Under the pieces are notes generated by a model. That model was not told the origin of the DNA and did not search any database. It was given only the letters and a program-made list of their open reading frames with translations. From contig NZ_CAMPPY010000003.1 of the NCBI RefSeq assembly GCF_946902915.1, forward strand, positions 186,001 through 250,000: 64,000 bases of DNA, read 5' to 3'. This DNA is from Streptococcus sp. Marseille-Q5986 (GTDB lineage Bacteria; Bacillota; Bacilli; Lactobacillales; Streptococcaceae). Positions 7,742 through 19,596 of the stretch are shown here, piece after piece (position 1 is the stretch's first letter; every line of letters begins with the position of its first letter). A program made the translations under genes and the position numbers.

Positions 7742-8236
7742 CTATAACTTATCCTTTAATTTCTCAACAAAGAGATAGGCTGCTGGGCAGGTCAAAGTAT
7801 TTTTGATTGTCAAATGATTAATTTGATAAATCTTCTTGCGATCTGTATGAGGGAACTCGCAGCAAGCCTTTGGTCGAACGTCGTAGATTGAGCAGAGATC
7901 GTCTCCTCCTAGAAAGGGGCAAGGCATGGATTTGAAAACCTTATCCCCATCTTCATCCACCTGCAGAAATTCCGCTTCAAAAGCTGGTAATTTCATCTTA
8001 AAGTACTTGGCGATACGTGTAATATCTGCTTCTTTGAAGTCAGGTCCCAATGTCTTGCAACAGTTCGCGCAGGCGGTACAATCAATCTCAGCAAAAACTT
8101 CTTGGTGAATTTGCTGAGCTATCTTATCTAAATTTTTTGGCGGCTTTTTCTTTAGATTTGCTAACACTTTGCGATGCTCCTTCTGCTTTTGCAGTGCTAG
8201 TTGGTGGTAATACTCAATATCAATTTCTTTAGACAT
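7742..8236 (-). CDS. YkgJ-type cysteine-cluster (putative zinc/iron-chelating) protein
   Basis: 164 residues. After a helical N terminus it carries CTACANCC near residues 54-61, CPFLGGDDLCSIYDVRPKAC and a later CPAAY, the Cys spacing of the YkgJ/UPF0153 family, thought to bind zinc or an iron-sulfur cluster. The exact role is not known. Its own extended -10 (TGGTATAAT) lies about 35 bp upstream and AGAAAGC precedes the ATG. It is separated from eno by the eno terminator and transcribed in the same direction. Confidence 0.8.
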   Translation of the reverse strand: MSKEIDIEYYHQLALQKQKEHRKVLANLKKKPPKNLDKIAQQIHQEVFAEIDCTACANCCKTLGPDFKEADITRIAKYFKMKLPAFEAEFLQVDEDGDKVFKSMPCPFLGGDDLCSIYDVRPKACCEFPHTDRKKIYQINHLTIKNTLTCPAAYLFVEKLKDKL

Positions 8237-8306
8237 AATTGCTTTCTAATACAAGTGCTTTTGTCTATTATACCATAAACTATTTTCTATTTTTTTTCCT
8301 TTACAT

Positions 8307-8339
8307 ACAAAAAGCCCTTCGGATAAAATCCGAGGGGCT
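8307..8339 (-). terminator. Terminator of eno
   Basis: Twelve-base stem with one mismatch (AGCCCCTCGGAT pairing with ATCCGAAGGGCT on the minus strand), 3-nt loop and a T5 run. Confidence 0.88.
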
Positions 8340-8411
8340 AAAAATGTTGTTAGATCAACGACCAAACTTTTGAATTTCAAAGTTCGGGATAAAATAGTTC
8401 ACTGAACTAGA

Positions 8412-9719
<1,308 letters not shown>

Positions 9720-9753
9720 TTACTCTCCTTTGAGTTAAATTTTTTACACCTCT

Positions 9754-9782
9754 ATGATACCTTAAAAATAAGCGTTTTTCAA
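9754..9782 (-). promoter_or_regulatory. eno promoter
   Basis: Minus strand: -35 TTGAAA (9777-9782), exactly 17 bp, -10 TATCAT (9754-9759), about 40 bp ahead of the ATG. Confidence 0.75.
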
Positions 9783-9864
9783 GAAAAAACGTTATCTTTG
9801 TGTAAATTTTCCTTAACTTTATAAAGTAATCGCTTTCTTTTTGTCTGTTTTCTAGCGATTTTTG

Positions 9865-9873
9865 TGATATACT
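9865..9873 (+). promoter_or_regulatory. Extended -10 of the YueI-like gene, implying a leaderless mRNA
   Basis: TGATATACT (extended -10 with TATACT at 9868-9873) ends 6 nt before the ATG at 9880, so transcription should begin on or beside the start codon. No ribosome site is visible upstream. Confidence 0.6.
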
Positions 9874-9879
9874 ATTTTT

Positions 9880-10326
9880 ATGACAGATTTATCAAAACAA
9901 CTACTAGAAAAAGCTCATGGTGGATCGAAATTAAACCCTGACGAACAACGCCGCTATCTCGGCACTTTCGAGGAAAGAGTTCTTGGCTACGCGGATATTA
10001 ATACTGCCAATAGTCCTGAATTAGAACATGGATTTTTCTCTATTTTAGAAAGTTTTCAAGAAAAGGTAGAGGAACTTTTTGTGAAGATCTCACCAAATAT
10101 CGAGTTTGACAAACAGGTCTTTTACTTAAGACAAGCAAAGGAAAGCAACTGCCAGGCGACTATTGTTTCAGATGATCATATCACCTCTCCTTTTGGCCTT
10201 GTCATTCACACGAACGAACCTGTTCAAGTAGAAGAAAAAGACCTTAGACTTGCTTTCTCAAACCTCTGGGAAGAGAAAAAGACAGAAACGTCTAAAAAAT
10301 CCATCTGGAAAAAATGGTTAGGTTAA
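9880..10326 (+). CDS. YueI-like protein (DUF1694)
   Basis: 148 residues. The N terminus [28 protein letters not shown] and the later [10 protein letters not shown] and [11 protein letters not shown] segments are those of the YueI/DUF1694 family of small cytoplasmic proteins of Firmicutes, function unknown. It is divergent from eno and convergent with the glycerate-kinase remnant, whose end overlaps its own stop by 4 bp. The only plausible start has no ribosome site and lies directly at the predicted transcription start, so it is a candidate for leaderless translation. Confidence 0.75.
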   Translation: MTDLSKQLLEKAHGGSKLNPDEQRRYLGTFEERVLGYADINTANSPELEHGFFSILESFQEKVEELFVKISPNIEFDKQVFYLRQAKESNCQATIVSDDHITSPFGLVIHTNEPVQVEEKDLRLAFSNLWEEKKTETSKKSIWKKWLG

Positions 10327-11437
10327 TCCTTTCTCATATTTAATAAATGACCGATATTAGTAGCTGTGTGCTCCAAATAGAAACTGGCATTTTTCAGACT
10401 ATCTTCTAAAGGTTCACTTTTCTCCAAAATAGAAAAAGCGGCTTGGATATTTTCAAATGGTAGGGAAGGTAAATCTTCAGCGAGACTACCACAAATAGCA
10501 ATAACAGGAACTCCGACAGGGGTTCTTTTTACTACACCAATTGGTGCTTTCCCTGCTAAACTTTGACAATCTAACCTTCCTTCTCCAACAATAACCAAGT
10601 CAGCATCAGATACTTTCTTATCAAAGTCAATCAAGTCTAGGCAGGTGTCAATTCCGGATACGATACTTGCCTTAGCAAAGGCACACAAACCGCCAGCAAT
10701 GCCTCCACCAGATCCTGCTCCTTTAATTTTCAATGTTGCAAGGGAGACTTTTTCATAAAAATCTTGGATTGCCTGATCTACTGCCTCAAACATAGTAGGA
10801 TCCAGACCTTTTTGCTTTCCAAAATTGTAGATTGCACCTTGATGTCCACATAAGGAACTCACGACATCTGCTAAAATACGAATGTGAACATCTTCAGGAA
10901 TTTTATAGCAATTTCTATTGAAGCAGAAGCTAAGTTTAGTAAGTTCTGACCGCAAGCAGTCAAGGCATTTCCATCCCTATCATAAAATTGATACCCAAAA
11001 CCAGCAGCAATTCCCAGTCCTCCATCATTACTGGCCGTACCACCAACGCCAATATAGATTTCTTTAGTCCCTTAAGTAATGAGGTAGCGAATCAACTCTC
11101 CAATACCACGAGTTTGGATTTGCAGTGGATTTCGTTTCTCCAGCGGAATTTTTCCAAGGCCGACCAAGTCAGCTACTTCAAATAGAGCTAATTCCCCTTT
11201 TTGAAAATAGAGCATGGTTTCTTTTTGGCCAAAAGGTCCTGTCACTTGGATCCATTTTTCTTCTAGGTCAAGAGAATGTCGGATAGCATCTACAGTGCCT
11301 TCTCCACCGTCACCAACAGGACAGAGCAGACATTCTACAGCTACTATTGACTGTTCGAAGCCTCTTTTTATAGCTTGAACGACCTCTTCTGCCGTCAAAC
11401 TCTCTTTAAAAGAATCGGGTGCAATTACAATTTTCAT
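10323..11437 (-). pseudogene. glxK: Glycerate kinase, broken by a stop codon and a frameshift
   Basis: The first 121 codons ([35 protein letters not shown]) are typical of the GlxK/GarK glycerate kinase family. A TAA at 11072-11074 interrupts it. The same frame then carries [20 protein letters not shown], the conserved ATP-site region, until a frameshift near 10920; after it the other frame reads [29 protein letters not shown] and continues to 10323 with [18 protein letters not shown]. The enzyme would have made a phosphoglycerate for glycolysis. Two independent lesions make a sequencing error an unlikely full explanation. It sits 9 bp after serB and probably shared its transcript. Confidence 0.85.
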
Positions 11438-11446
11438 AGTTCACTC

Positions 11447-12091
11447 TCATTCTAAGAAATCAATCAAAGGTAGAACTTCTAAAAGATCCCTTTTATCTAC
11501 ATGACAAGCTGTCTCAGATTTTACGACCTCTTTGGCACAAAAGGCTATACCGTGACCTGCTGTCTTTAACATCAAGAGGTCATTGGCACCATCACCGATA
11601 GCAATCGTTCTTTCTTTGGGAAGTTTTAGGTCTTTTCTCCATTTCTCAAGAGTAGCTTGTTTTTCTTGGGCTGTAACAATTTCACCAACTAATTTTCCTG
11701 TTAGAAGACCATCTTTGACTTCAAGTTGGTTAGCAGAGAAATAGGTAATACTAAGGGATTTTGCTAGCCTCTCAACTATTGGTGTAAATCCACCAGACAC
11801 CAGACCTACTAGGATGCCCTTCTTTTGGAGAATGGAAATGAATTCCTGGGCATTTGGCGTTAAATGAATAGAGTTAAAAACTTTCTCAAAGACCGAAATA
11901 GGAAGGCCTTCCAACAAGGAAACTCTGTCTCGTAAACTGCTTTCAAAGTCTAACTCTCCTCTCATTGCCCGACTTGTAATCAGCGAAATTTCCTCCTCAC
12001 GACCTGTCTCTCTACCCAACAAATCAATCACTTCTTCTAGGATTAAGGTGCCATCAACATCCATAACACACAAGCCTTTTACTTGGGACAT
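11447..12091 (-). CDS. serB: Phosphoserine phosphatase
   Basis: 214 residues of the HAD superfamily. Motif I is MDVDGTL (nucleophile Asp near residue 11), motif II is LVSGGF, and IAIGDGANDL supplies the C-terminal metal-binding Asp residues; together these are SerB signatures. The reaction is the last step of serine synthesis, removing phosphate from phosphoserine in the cytoplasm. It lies between the glg terminator and the glycerate-kinase remnant. A broader HAD phosphatase role cannot be excluded. Confidence 0.85.
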   Translation of the reverse strand: MSQVKGLCVMDVDGTLILEEVIDLLGRETGREEEISLITSRAMRGELDFESSLRDRVSLLEGLPISVFEKVFNSIHLTPNAQEFISILQKKGILVGLVSGGFTPIVERLAKSLSITYFSANQLEVKDGLLTGKLVGEIVTAQEKQATLEKWRKDLKLPKERTIAIGDGANDLLMLKTAGHGIAFCAKEVVKSETACHVDKRDLLEVLPLIDFLE

Positions 12092-12115
12092 AAATTCTCC
12101 TCTCTAAATAGCCCA

Positions 12116-12144
12116 AAAATCGTATGAAGTCATCATACGATTTT
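12116..12144 (-). terminator. Terminator of the glg operon
   Basis: Perfect 12-bp stem (AAAATCGTATGA with TCATACGATTTT), 5-nt loop, followed on the minus strand by a T run. It lies 6 bp after the glgA stop. Confidence 0.9.
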
Positions 12145-12149
12145 ATCTA

Positions 12150-13583
12150 TTAGTTAACTAAACTATGGTACAAGTCAAGGTATGATTTGCAGGCTGTATC
12201 CCATGAGAAATCACACTCCATAGCTTGTTTTTGTAAGTTTCTCCAAACGTCAGGATGGTTCCTATACAAGTCCAATGCTGCTTGGAAAGTCCAATTTAAC
12301 CAATAAGGAGATAGATTGTCAAAACTAAAGCCTGTACCGCTTCCTTCGATTGGATTGAAAGCGCGGACAGTATCTCGCAAACCACCAACTTCATGAACCA
12401 ATGGTAAGGTTCCGTAACGCATCGCCATCATTTGAGACAAGCCACACGGTTCGAAACGACTCGGCATGAGGAAGAGGTCACAAGCAGCGTAGATTTCTTG
12501 AGCAAGTTTGACATCAAAAGTAATATTTGCTGATAGCTTGTCAGGATAAACTTGAGCAAACCAAGAGAAGGAATGTTCAAAAGCCGGGTCACCTGTTCCT
12601 AAAAGGACTATTTGAACGTCCTCCTGTAAGAAACGATGCAAGCTTTCTACAACAACATCAAAACCTTTTTGGCGTGTCAAACGAGAGACAATCCCAACTA
12701 GAGGAACATCTGCTCGGACTGGCAACCCCACTCTCTCTTGCAATTTTGCTTTGTTTTGGGCTTTCCCAGACAAATTTTCTTGACTAAAATGATAGTCTAA
12801 AAGAGCATCCGTCTGAGGATTATACAGGTCAGCATCAATCCCATTCACGATACCAGATACCTTGCCAGATTCCATTCGAAGAATCTGATCCAAGTTACAT
12901 CCGAACTGACTGGTCATAATTTCATGAGCATAACTAGGTGAAACGGTTGAAACACGATCAGCATAAAGAATACCAGCCTTCATCCAGTTCAGACAGTTGT
13001 TCCATCGAAGGGTGCCATCAGCATAACGTTCAAAGCCAACTCCAAACAAATCCCATAACATTCCTTCTGAAAATTGTCCTTGGAATTCCAAATTATGAAT
13101 GGTTAAAACAGTTTTTATTCCTTGATAGGCTTGAATCCAACGGTATTTTTCCTTTAACAAGAAAGGAATCATAGCTGTATGGTAGTCATGAACATGGAGA
13201 AGGTCAGGAATAAAGTCGATGCGTTCCATGGCTTCAAGAGCAGCCAGTTGGAAAAAGGCAAAGCGTTCACCGTCGTCAAAATCACCGTACACATGACCAC
13301 GGAAGAAATAATACTGATTATCAATGAAGTAGAAAGTAACCCCATTCAAGACCGTTTTCTTAATACCACAGTACTGTCTACGCCATCCTACACTAACTTC
13401 AAAGTGGAGAACATCCTCGATCTGGTCGCCGAACTTAGCTTCTACCATATCATAATAAGGCAAGAAAACTGCAACTTCGTGCCCTGCTTTTACAAGTGAT
13501 TTGGGAAGCGCGCCAATGACATCGCCCAAACCACCTGTTTTTGAAAAGGGTGCTCCTTCTGCCGCTACAAATAAAATTTTCAT
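12150..13583 (-). CDS. glgA: Glycogen synthase, ADP-glucose dependent
   Basis: 477 residues, GT5 family. [20 protein letters not shown] at the N terminus contains the KTGGLGD ADP-glucose-binding motif, and [19 protein letters not shown] near residue 375 is the conserved C-terminal donor-site region. It extends alpha-1,4-glucan chains with ADP-glucose made by GlgC/GlgD. It is last in glgB-C-D-A; the start overlaps the glgD stop by 4 bp. Confidence 0.97.
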   Translation of the reverse strand: MKILFVAAEGAPFSKTGGLGDVIGALPKSLVKAGHEVAVFLPYYDMVEAKFGDQIEDVLHFEVSVGWRRQYCGIKKTVLNGVTFYFIDNQYYFFRGHVYGDFDDGERFAFFQLAALEAMERIDFIPDLLHVHDYHTAMIPFLLKEKYRWIQAYQGIKTVLTIHNLEFQGQFSEGMLWDLFGVGFERYADGTLRWNNCLNWMKAGILYADRVSTVSPSYAHEIMTSQFGCNLDQILRMESGKVSGIVNGIDADLYNPQTDALLDYHFSQENLSGKAQNKAKLQERVGLPVRADVPLVGIVSRLTRQKGFDVVVESLHRFLQEDVQIVLLGTGDPAFEHSFSWFAQVYPDKLSANITFDVKLAQEIYAACDLFLMPSRFEPCGLSQMMAMRYGTLPLVHEVGGLRDTVRAFNPIEGSGTGFSFDNLSPYWLNWTFQAALDLYRNHPDVWRNLQKQAMECDFSWDTACKSYLDLYHSLVN

Positions 13584-14719
13584 GAATAAATGTCCTCTGT
13601 TACTTTGCTACCTTTCTTAACGACAACTGGATGTTCTGCCCTTCCTCTAATGACAACACCGTCCGCAACTTCAACGCCCTTATCCAAGATAGCATATTCA
13701 ACTTGGGCACCCTGACCAATCACAACACGAGGGAATAAAATGCTGTCCTTCACCACACTATCTTTGTGAACATAAATGTTACGAGATAGGACTGACTGAA
13801 CTACTTCACCCTCAATGATACTACCAGAAGCAAACTGAGAAGTACTTACTTTTGAAGTATTCGCATAGTAGGTTGGCTCTTCGTTTTTGACTTTTGTATA
13901 AATCTTTTGATTTGGTGAGAAAAGTGAGTAGAACTTTTTAGATTCAAGCATATCAATGTTTGCTTGATAATAGGACTGAACAGAATGAATATTGGCTAGA
14001 TAGCCCGTGTATTCGTAAGCAAAAGCACCTTCTTTTACAGCTAAATCGCGGAGAACATAGCGCAACTTTTCAGGATATTCTTTCTGAGCTTCTTCTTCAA
14101 GTCGTTCAATCAACCATGGAGTATCCACAACAAAGATATCTGTAGACATGTTGAAAAGTTCATCCGTAGATTTGCTATCAAATAGTTTATGAGAACGAAC
14201 ATGGTCTGTTTCATCCACTTCCAAGATTGCATTTACTTCTGAAATGTCTTTCTTAGGTAATTTTTTATAAACTACAGTGATAGGTCCTTTTGTTGTATCG
14301 TGCAGGTGAAAGACTTGATTCAAATCAATATTCACCAGTACATCGCAGTTAATCGAAACGGTTTGGTTTGAACCCGAACGTCTCAGGTAGGTGAGGAGCT
14401 GTTGGTAATATTCTTTTCCAACTGTGCTGCTTTCAACACGAGTATTGTAAATTCCTAAATAGTAGTGACTTAGAAGTGTTGACAAGCCCCATTCACGACC
14501 TGAACGGATATGGTCAAAGACTGAGCTGATATTATCTTGTTGGAAAATACCAAAGATACTACGAATACCAGCATTTGCAAGACTAGAGAGAGGGAAGTCA
14601 ATCAAACGGTATTTCCCACCGAAAGGCAGACTAGCTACCGGACGGTGTTCTGTTAACGTTGACATATCATGAAAACCAACTGTGTTTCCCAAAATGGCTG
14701 AATATTTATCAATCTTCAT
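13580..14719 (-). CDS. glgD: GlgD, regulatory-type subunit of glucose-1-phosphate adenylyltransferase
   Basis: 379 residues. It resembles GlgC but the N-terminal nucleotide-binding motif is degenerate: the start reads [23 protein letters not shown] where the catalytic subunit has [36 protein letters not shown] follows, and the C-terminal left-handed beta-helix repeats are present. In Firmicutes GlgD is catalytically weak or inactive and forms a heterotetramer with GlgC, tuning activity. The start overlaps the end of glgC by 11 bp. Confidence 0.93.
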   Translation of the reverse strand: MKIDKYSAILGNTVGFHDMSTLTEHRPVASLPFGGKYRLIDFPLSSLANAGIRSIFGIFQQDNISSVFDHIRSGREWGLSTLLSHYYLGIYNTRVESSTVGKEYYQQLLTYLRRSGSNQTVSINCDVLVNIDLNQVFHLHDTTKGPITVVYKKLPKKDISEVNAILEVDETDHVRSHKLFDSKSTDELFNMSTDIFVVDTPWLIERLEEEAQKEYPEKLRYVLRDLAVKEGAFAYEYTGYLANIHSVQSYYQANIDMLESKKFYSLFSPNQKIYTKVKNEEPTYYANTSKVSTSQFASGSIIEGEVVQSVLSRNIYVHKDSVVKDSILFPRVVIGQGAQVEYAILDKGVEVADGVVIRGRAEHPVVVKKGSKVTEDIYS

Positions 14720-15851
14720 CTGTTGCTACCCCCACTACTTCATTGTATCCCACTACTTGTACTTCGTCAGTTCCATCAATCTCTACGCCGTCTGCAATAA
14801 TGGCGCCCTCACCGATAATAGCACGAGTAATCTTTGCATCATGACCAATAATAGCTCCGCTCATGATGACAGAGTCTACTACTTCAGCACCCTCACGTAC
14901 TTGTGCTTCTGTTGAAAGAATCGAACCTTTAACAGTTCCATCTACAAAACAGCCATCCACGACCAATGAATCTTCTACATCAGCATGTTCACCAAGGAAG
15001 TTTGGTGGTGAAATCAAGTTTCTTGAGTAAATCTTCCATTGACGGTTACGGCTATCCAAGGCATTTTCTGGAGAAATGTACTCCATGTTCGCTTCCCAAA
15101 GTGACTCAATCGTACCAACGTCTTTCCAGTAACCACTAAATTCGTAAGCATAGACGCTTTCACCAGACTCGAGATAGTTAGGGATAACGTTCTTACCGAA
15201 GTCTGACATATCCACATTACTCTTTTCAGCAGCGACTAACATATTACGGAGACGTTGCCAATCAAAGATATAAATCCCCATAGAAGCTTTTGTAGATTTA
15301 GGTTGAGCTGGTTTTTCTTCAAATTCTACAATACGATTATTGGCATCTGTGTTCATGATACCAAAACGGCTTGCTTCTTTAAGAGGGACGTCTAAAACCG
15401 CTACTGTCAAACTGGCATTATTATCCTTATGGGACTGAAGCATGTCATCGTAGTCCATCTTGTAGATGTGGTCACCAGAAAGAATCAAAACATATTCTGG
15501 GTTGATACTGTCGATGTAGTCAATATTTTGGTAGATAGCGTGACTGGTCCCTTCAAACCAACGATTTCCCTCGCTTGCAGAGTAGGGTTGAAGGATAGAA
15601 ACACCTGTGTTAATACCATCTAGTCCCCAGCTCGAACCATTTCCGATATGGTTGTTCAAAGCAAGAGGTTGGTACTGTGTAATGACTCCAACATTGTGAA
15701 TCCCTGAGTTGGCACAGTTTGAGAGGGCAAAGTCAATAATGCGGTAGCGCCCACCAAATTGCACAGCTGGTTTCGCAAGGTTTTGAGTGAGTTTTCCGAG
15801 ACGAGTTCCTTGCCCACCCGCAAGGATCAAAGCTAGCATTTCATTCTTCAT
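14709..15851 (-). CDS. glgC: Glucose-1-phosphate adenylyltransferase, catalytic subunit
   Basis: 380 residues. [15 protein letters not shown] near the N terminus is the nucleotidyltransferase signature, followed by [38 protein letters not shown] (metal-binding Asp) and FEEKP. The C-terminal third is a beta-helix of hexapeptide repeats. It makes ADP-glucose from ATP and glucose-1-phosphate, the committed step of glycogen synthesis. The chosen ATG has GGAGT 7 nt upstream and lies inside the end of glgB (11-bp overlap). Confidence 0.96.
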   Translation of the reverse strand: MKNEMLALILAGGQGTRLGKLTQNLAKPAVQFGGRYRIIDFALSNCANSGIHNVGVITQYQPLALNNHIGNGSSWGLDGINTGVSILQPYSASEGNRWFEGTSHAIYQNIDYIDSINPEYVLILSGDHIYKMDYDDMLQSHKDNNASLTVAVLDVPLKEASRFGIMNTDANNRIVEFEEKPAQPKSTKASMGIYIFDWQRLRNMLVAAEKSNVDMSDFGKNVIPNYLESGESVYAYEFSGYWKDVGTIESLWEANMEYISPENALDSRNRQWKIYSRNLISPPNFLGEHADVEDSLVVDGCFVDGTVKGSILSTEAQVREGAEVVDSVIMSGAIIGHDAKITRAIIGEGAIIADGVEIDGTDEVQVVGYNEVVGVATDED

Positions 15852-17769
15852 TTTCTACTCCTTTTTGATTTTTATTTGTGACGGTTTTAGTAGGTTTCAA
15901 GCGACGTTTGATTTTCCATACACTTGCTCCCATAGCAGGCAGGGTAAAGGTCAAAGTCTGCTCGTAATCTTTCCATAAGCCTTCTTGAGTCTGAACTGTT
16001 TGATTGTGCTCTTTCCACACACCTCCCCATTCTTCTAGTTCCGTATTCCAAACTTCTTCGTAAATACCTGCAACAGGTAAACCAATCGTAAAGTCCTTAC
16101 GTTCAACTGGTGCCATATTAAAGACACAGACTAACATTTCGTCCTTCTTGCCTTTACGAATAAAGGAAAGGACACTCTGAACTCTATTATCCGCATCGAT
16201 AATCTCGATACCATCATAACTAGTATCAATTTCCCACAGACAGCGATGGTCTTTATAGAATTGATTCAGTTGTGAAGTGAAATGCTTCATCTTAGCATTC
16301 ATCGGATCTTCTAGATTAGACCATTCCAACTGCTCCTCAGACTTCCACTCGAGGAATTGTCCGTACTCACTACCCATGAACAAGAGTTTCTTACCTGGAT
16401 GACAAATTTGATAAGTGTAGAGATTACGCAACCCTGCGAACTGATTGTAGCGATCTCCCCACATCTTATGCATCATACTCTTCTTACCATGAACTACTTC
16501 ATCGTGTGAAAAAGGTAGGAGATAGTTTTCATTGAAAACATACATGAAGCTGAAAGTCACCAAATTAAAGTCATATTTACGATAAATCGGATCTTCCTCG
16601 TAGAAACGGAGGATGTCGTTCATCCAGCCCATATTCCATTTATAGTCAAAGCCAAGGCCGCCCAGTTCTTTCATACCAGTAATCTTTGTCGCTGATGAAC
16701 TCTCTTCTGCAATCATCATGATATCTGGATAAGCTAACTTAATCACTGTGTTCAACCGTTGAAGGAAGTAATAACCCTCGTAGTTAAGATTTCCACCGTC
16801 CTTATTTGGGGTCCAAGGAGCATTATCATAATCTAGGTAAAGCATATTGCTAACAGCGTCAACCCGAATGCCATCTAAGTGGTAAAAATCAATCCAAAAT
16901 TTAATACTTGAAATCAAGAAAGACTGAACCTCATTTTTTCCGAGATCAAAATTTAGCGCACCCCATCCATAGTTATGAGCCTTGTTGTGGTCTTGGTATT
17001 CAAAAGTTGGTGTGCCGTCATAATATGCCAAGGCATCATCATTAATAGTAAAATGACCTGGAACCCAGTCTACTATAACACCAATATTATTTATATGACA
17101 CTCTTCAACGAAATCTTGAAACTCCTCAGGTGTACCGTAGGAATGTTCAAAAGCAAAATAACCCATAAGCTGATAGCCCCAGCTCAATCCAAGTGGGTGA
17201 GCCATTAAAGGCATAAACTCAATATGTGTATAGTTCATTTCAACTAAATAAGGAATCAACTCTTCCTTCAGCTGTGAAAAACTATAGGGACTGCCATCTG
17301 GATTTCTCTTCCAAGATCCTGCATGAGCCTCATATATATTAACCGGTCGATTGAAAAATCCCAGACGCTTGCGACGCGCTAGCCAAAGGCCATCTTTCCA
17401 CTTCTTTTCTCGAATAGTGGTCAGAACAGCTCCTGTACCTGGCCGGGCTTCAAAACGAACTGCCAACGGATCAATTTTCATAATCTGGTGACCATTTGCA
17501 CGCGTAATATGATATTTATAAATCTGACCTTCCTGAGCTTGACTCGTAAAGACTTCCCAAACACCTGCTTCATTACGAACCATGGGAATCTGATTCTCAA
17601 CCCAATCAGTAAAATCTCCAACTAGATGAACTGCTTGTGCATTTGGGGCCCAAACCCTAAAGGTATAGCCAATTTCTCCGTTTTTCTCCTCTCTATGTGC
17701 TCCTAAATAATGCTGGAGGTGAAAGTTTTCACCTGTAGTAAAGGTTCTTAATGCTTCTTGATTATTCAT
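15841..17769 (-). CDS. glgB: Glycogen branching enzyme
   Basis: 642 residues from the ATG at 17769 ([10 protein letters not shown]), GH13. The open frame extends 66 codons further upstream, but those codons are AT-rich and lie across the promoter; AAAGGGGATTGG directly precedes 17769, which decides the start. An N-terminal CBM48 ([22 protein letters not shown]) is followed by the catalytic barrel with [24 protein letters not shown] (nucleophile Asp), MIAEESS (acid/base Glu) and [11 protein letters not shown]. It creates alpha-1,6 branches in glycogen. First gene of glgBCDA, with promoter and cre site immediately upstream. Confidence 0.97.
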   Translation of the reverse strand: MNNQEALRTFTTGENFHLQHYLGAHREEKNGEIGYTFRVWAPNAQAVHLVGDFTDWVENQIPMVRNEAGVWEVFTSQAQEGQIYKYHITRANGHQIMKIDPLAVRFEARPGTGAVLTTIREKKWKDGLWLARRKRLGFFNRPVNIYEAHAGSWKRNPDGSPYSFSQLKEELIPYLVEMNYTHIEFMPLMAHPLGLSWGYQLMGYFAFEHSYGTPEEFQDFVEECHINNIGVIVDWVPGHFTINDDALAYYDGTPTFEYQDHNKAHNYGWGALNFDLGKNEVQSFLISSIKFWIDFYHLDGIRVDAVSNMLYLDYDNAPWTPNKDGGNLNYEGYYFLQRLNTVIKLAYPDIMMIAEESSSATKITGMKELGGLGFDYKWNMGWMNDILRFYEEDPIYRKYDFNLVTFSFMYVFNENYLLPFSHDEVVHGKKSMMHKMWGDRYNQFAGLRNLYTYQICHPGKKLLFMGSEYGQFLEWKSEEQLEWSNLEDPMNAKMKHFTSQLNQFYKDHRCLWEIDTSYDGIEIIDADNRVQSVLSFIRKGKKDEMLVCVFNMAPVERKDFTIGLPVAGIYEEVWNTELEEWGGVWKEHNQTVQTQEGLWKDYEQTLTFTLPAMGASVWKIKRRLKPTKTVTNKNQKGVENEE

Positions 17770-17785
17770 CCAATCCCCTTTCTCT

Positions 17786-17800
17786 TTGTAAGCGTTTTCT
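17786..17800 (+). promoter_or_regulatory. cre (CcpA) site in the glgB leader
   Basis: TTGTAAGCGTTTTCT matches WTGNAANCGNWNNCW at every fixed position. It lies downstream of the glgB -10 and 16 bp before the ATG, where bound CcpA would act as a roadblock. Confidence 0.7.
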
Positions 17801-17808
17801 ATATTTTT

Positions 17809-17837
17809 ATTATACACTCTTTTAAGATAACTTTCAA
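17809..17837 (-). promoter_or_regulatory. glgBCDA promoter
   Basis: Minus strand: -35 TTGAAA (17832-17837), 17-bp spacer, -10 TATAAT (17809-17814). The rest of the 270-bp gap up to the gapN end (17838-18005) is AT-rich with no gene visible. Confidence 0.8.
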
Positions 17838-18005
17838 GTAATTTACGAAGAAAATCATATTTTTTTATGAAAGTCTTCAAAAAATTACCGAGCATTTTAA
17901 AAAAGATATCCTGAAAATAGAATACGAAACGATTTCCATATATTTTTTTATTACAATACCAAAACATTCGCTTTTTATCAATTTGTAAGTAATTTTTTTG
18001 AAGAA

Positions 18006-18031
18006 AATAAAACCAGGAAAAGATTTCCTGA
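18006..18031 (-). terminator. Terminator of the gapN locus
   Basis: CAGGAAA at 18015-18021 pairs with TTTCCTG at 18025-18031, followed on the minus strand by GTTTTATTTTC. It lies 10 bp after the gapN stop. Confidence 0.7.
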
Positions 18032-18040
18032 TTTTATAGA

Positions 18041-19400
18041 TTATTTTACATCAAATACAATGGATTTAACATTTGTCATCGCTTCGATACTATATTTAAT
18101 TCCTTGCACTCCTGCTCCAGAACCTTTTACACCAAGGAATGGGAAATTATCTGGTCCGCGTTGTGTTTTATTATTAATATGAACGGTTCCCACTTCAAGT
18201 TTCTCAGCGATTTCAAAGGCCTTTTTGAAATCATTTGTAAAGACGGAGGATTGAAGACCAAACTCAGATTCATTGGCAATTGCTACTGCTTCATTCGCAT
18301 CTGTGACACGGATAATTGGTAGAACAGGGCCAAACGGTTCTTCCCATGCTACTTTCATATCTTTTGTAACTTGGTCAAAAAGCACTGGCCAGAGAAGATT
18401 GCCTTCACGCTTGATTGGTGTAAGAGCCTGAGCGCCTTTTTCTTGTGCATCTTCAATCAAGCTCCAGATGAAATCAGCTGAAGTATTGTCAATAACAGGT
18501 GTGATATCAGCATTGTCAAATGGGTCACCGACTGTTAATTTAGAAACTTCTTCCTGAAGCAAAGTAGCCAATTTATTTGCTACACTTTCGAGAACAATGA
18601 CACGTTTAATGGCCGTGCAACGTTGCCCTGAATAGCTAAAGGCTCCTGCAACGATTTGCTTGGCAGCGTGTTCCAACATGATAGGACGCATACCAGCTAA
18701 ACGACCAATACGTTCTCCGATTGGAGTTGAACCTGTAAAGTTGATGAAGTTGACTTCTTTGTGCTCAATGATATAATCCCCAATTTCTGAACCACGACCA
18801 GTGATGGTGTTGAAGACACCTGCTGGGATTCCTGCTTCTTCAAAGGCTTTAGCTAGTAAGAGACCAGAAATAGATTCTTGCGTTGGCGGCTTAAACATAA
18901 CGACATTTCCTGCAATCAGAGCCGGATCAATCTTGGCTCCAGAAAGGTTGACTGGGTAGTTAAATGGTGCGATAGCTAAGACAACTCCAACTAGCTCACG
19001 ACGGACGACGGCTAGCTTGTTTTTACTTGCAGCCTTCCATTGCTTGTCCAGTAATACGGAGACCTTCCTCAGCAGCAAAATGGATCAAATCTGCTGTACG
19101 TACTACTTTTCCAATGGCTGCTTTAATCCCTTTTGCAATCTCTTTGGCAAGAATTGTACCAATTTTTTTATCACGTTCCAAAATATTTGCTGTCTTATGC
19201 AAATAGGCTGCACGCTCAACTGGTGCTAGATCACGCCATGCAGGGGGAGCTGCACGCGCAGCTTCTATAGCATCATCCACTTCAGCTTGGCTCATAGCGA
19301 GTACTGTCCCTAGTTTTTCTTGATTGATAGGAGAATAGATCGCAATCTCCTTCTCTGATGATTTCCATTTTCCATTCACTAAATTCTGATAATTTGTCAA
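18041..19400 (-). pseudogene. gapN: Non-phosphorylating NADP-dependent glyceraldehyde-3-phosphate dehydrogenase, inactivated
   Basis: The 5' part (TNYQNLVNGKWKSSEKEIAI through AEEGLRITGQAMEG) and 3' part (AASKNKLAVVRRELVGVVLA to the end) are GapN, but they lie in different frames. About 13 nt appear missing after MEG, near 19037, where intact GapN has GGFE. A second lesion is an in-frame loss of about 16 residues near 18673: MRPIMLE runs straight into HAAKQIVAG, whereas intact GapN has LGGKDAALVLEDADLE between. That segment holds the catalytic Glu (LELGGKD, Glu250 in S. mutans numbering); the two LE sites suggest slippage between TTGGAA repeats. The active-site Cys (SYSGQRCTAIKR) remains. Intact GapN oxidises glyceraldehyde-3-phosphate to 3-phosphoglycerate while making NADPH. 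Confidence 0.9.
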
Positions 19401-19557
19401 ATTCTCTTCCTCCTGAAAATGATTAAAACTTATTTTATCAAATTTTCAGAAAATTATAACCATTTTTGTGAGAACATTGATATTTTTTCACAAACTTGAT
19501 TCTTAAAATTATTTGAATTTTATTCCTATTAGATATTGGTTTTCCAATAAAAATCAA

Positions 19558-19584
19558 AAAAGGTCTAGTTAATCTAAACCTTTT
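19558..19584 (-). terminator. Terminator of the ligA-dagK-pulA operon
   Basis: AAAAGGT and TAG pair with CTA and ACCTTTT across a single mismatch, with a T run beyond, 13 bp after the pulA stop. Confidence 0.75.
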
Positions 19585-19596
19585 CAGAACATTAAT

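Noticed and set aside
17770..17967. A 66-codon upstream extension of glgB
   Set aside because: It spans the promoter and cre site, is AT-rich and lacks a ribosome site; the ATG at 17769 has a good one and gives the usual branching-enzyme length.
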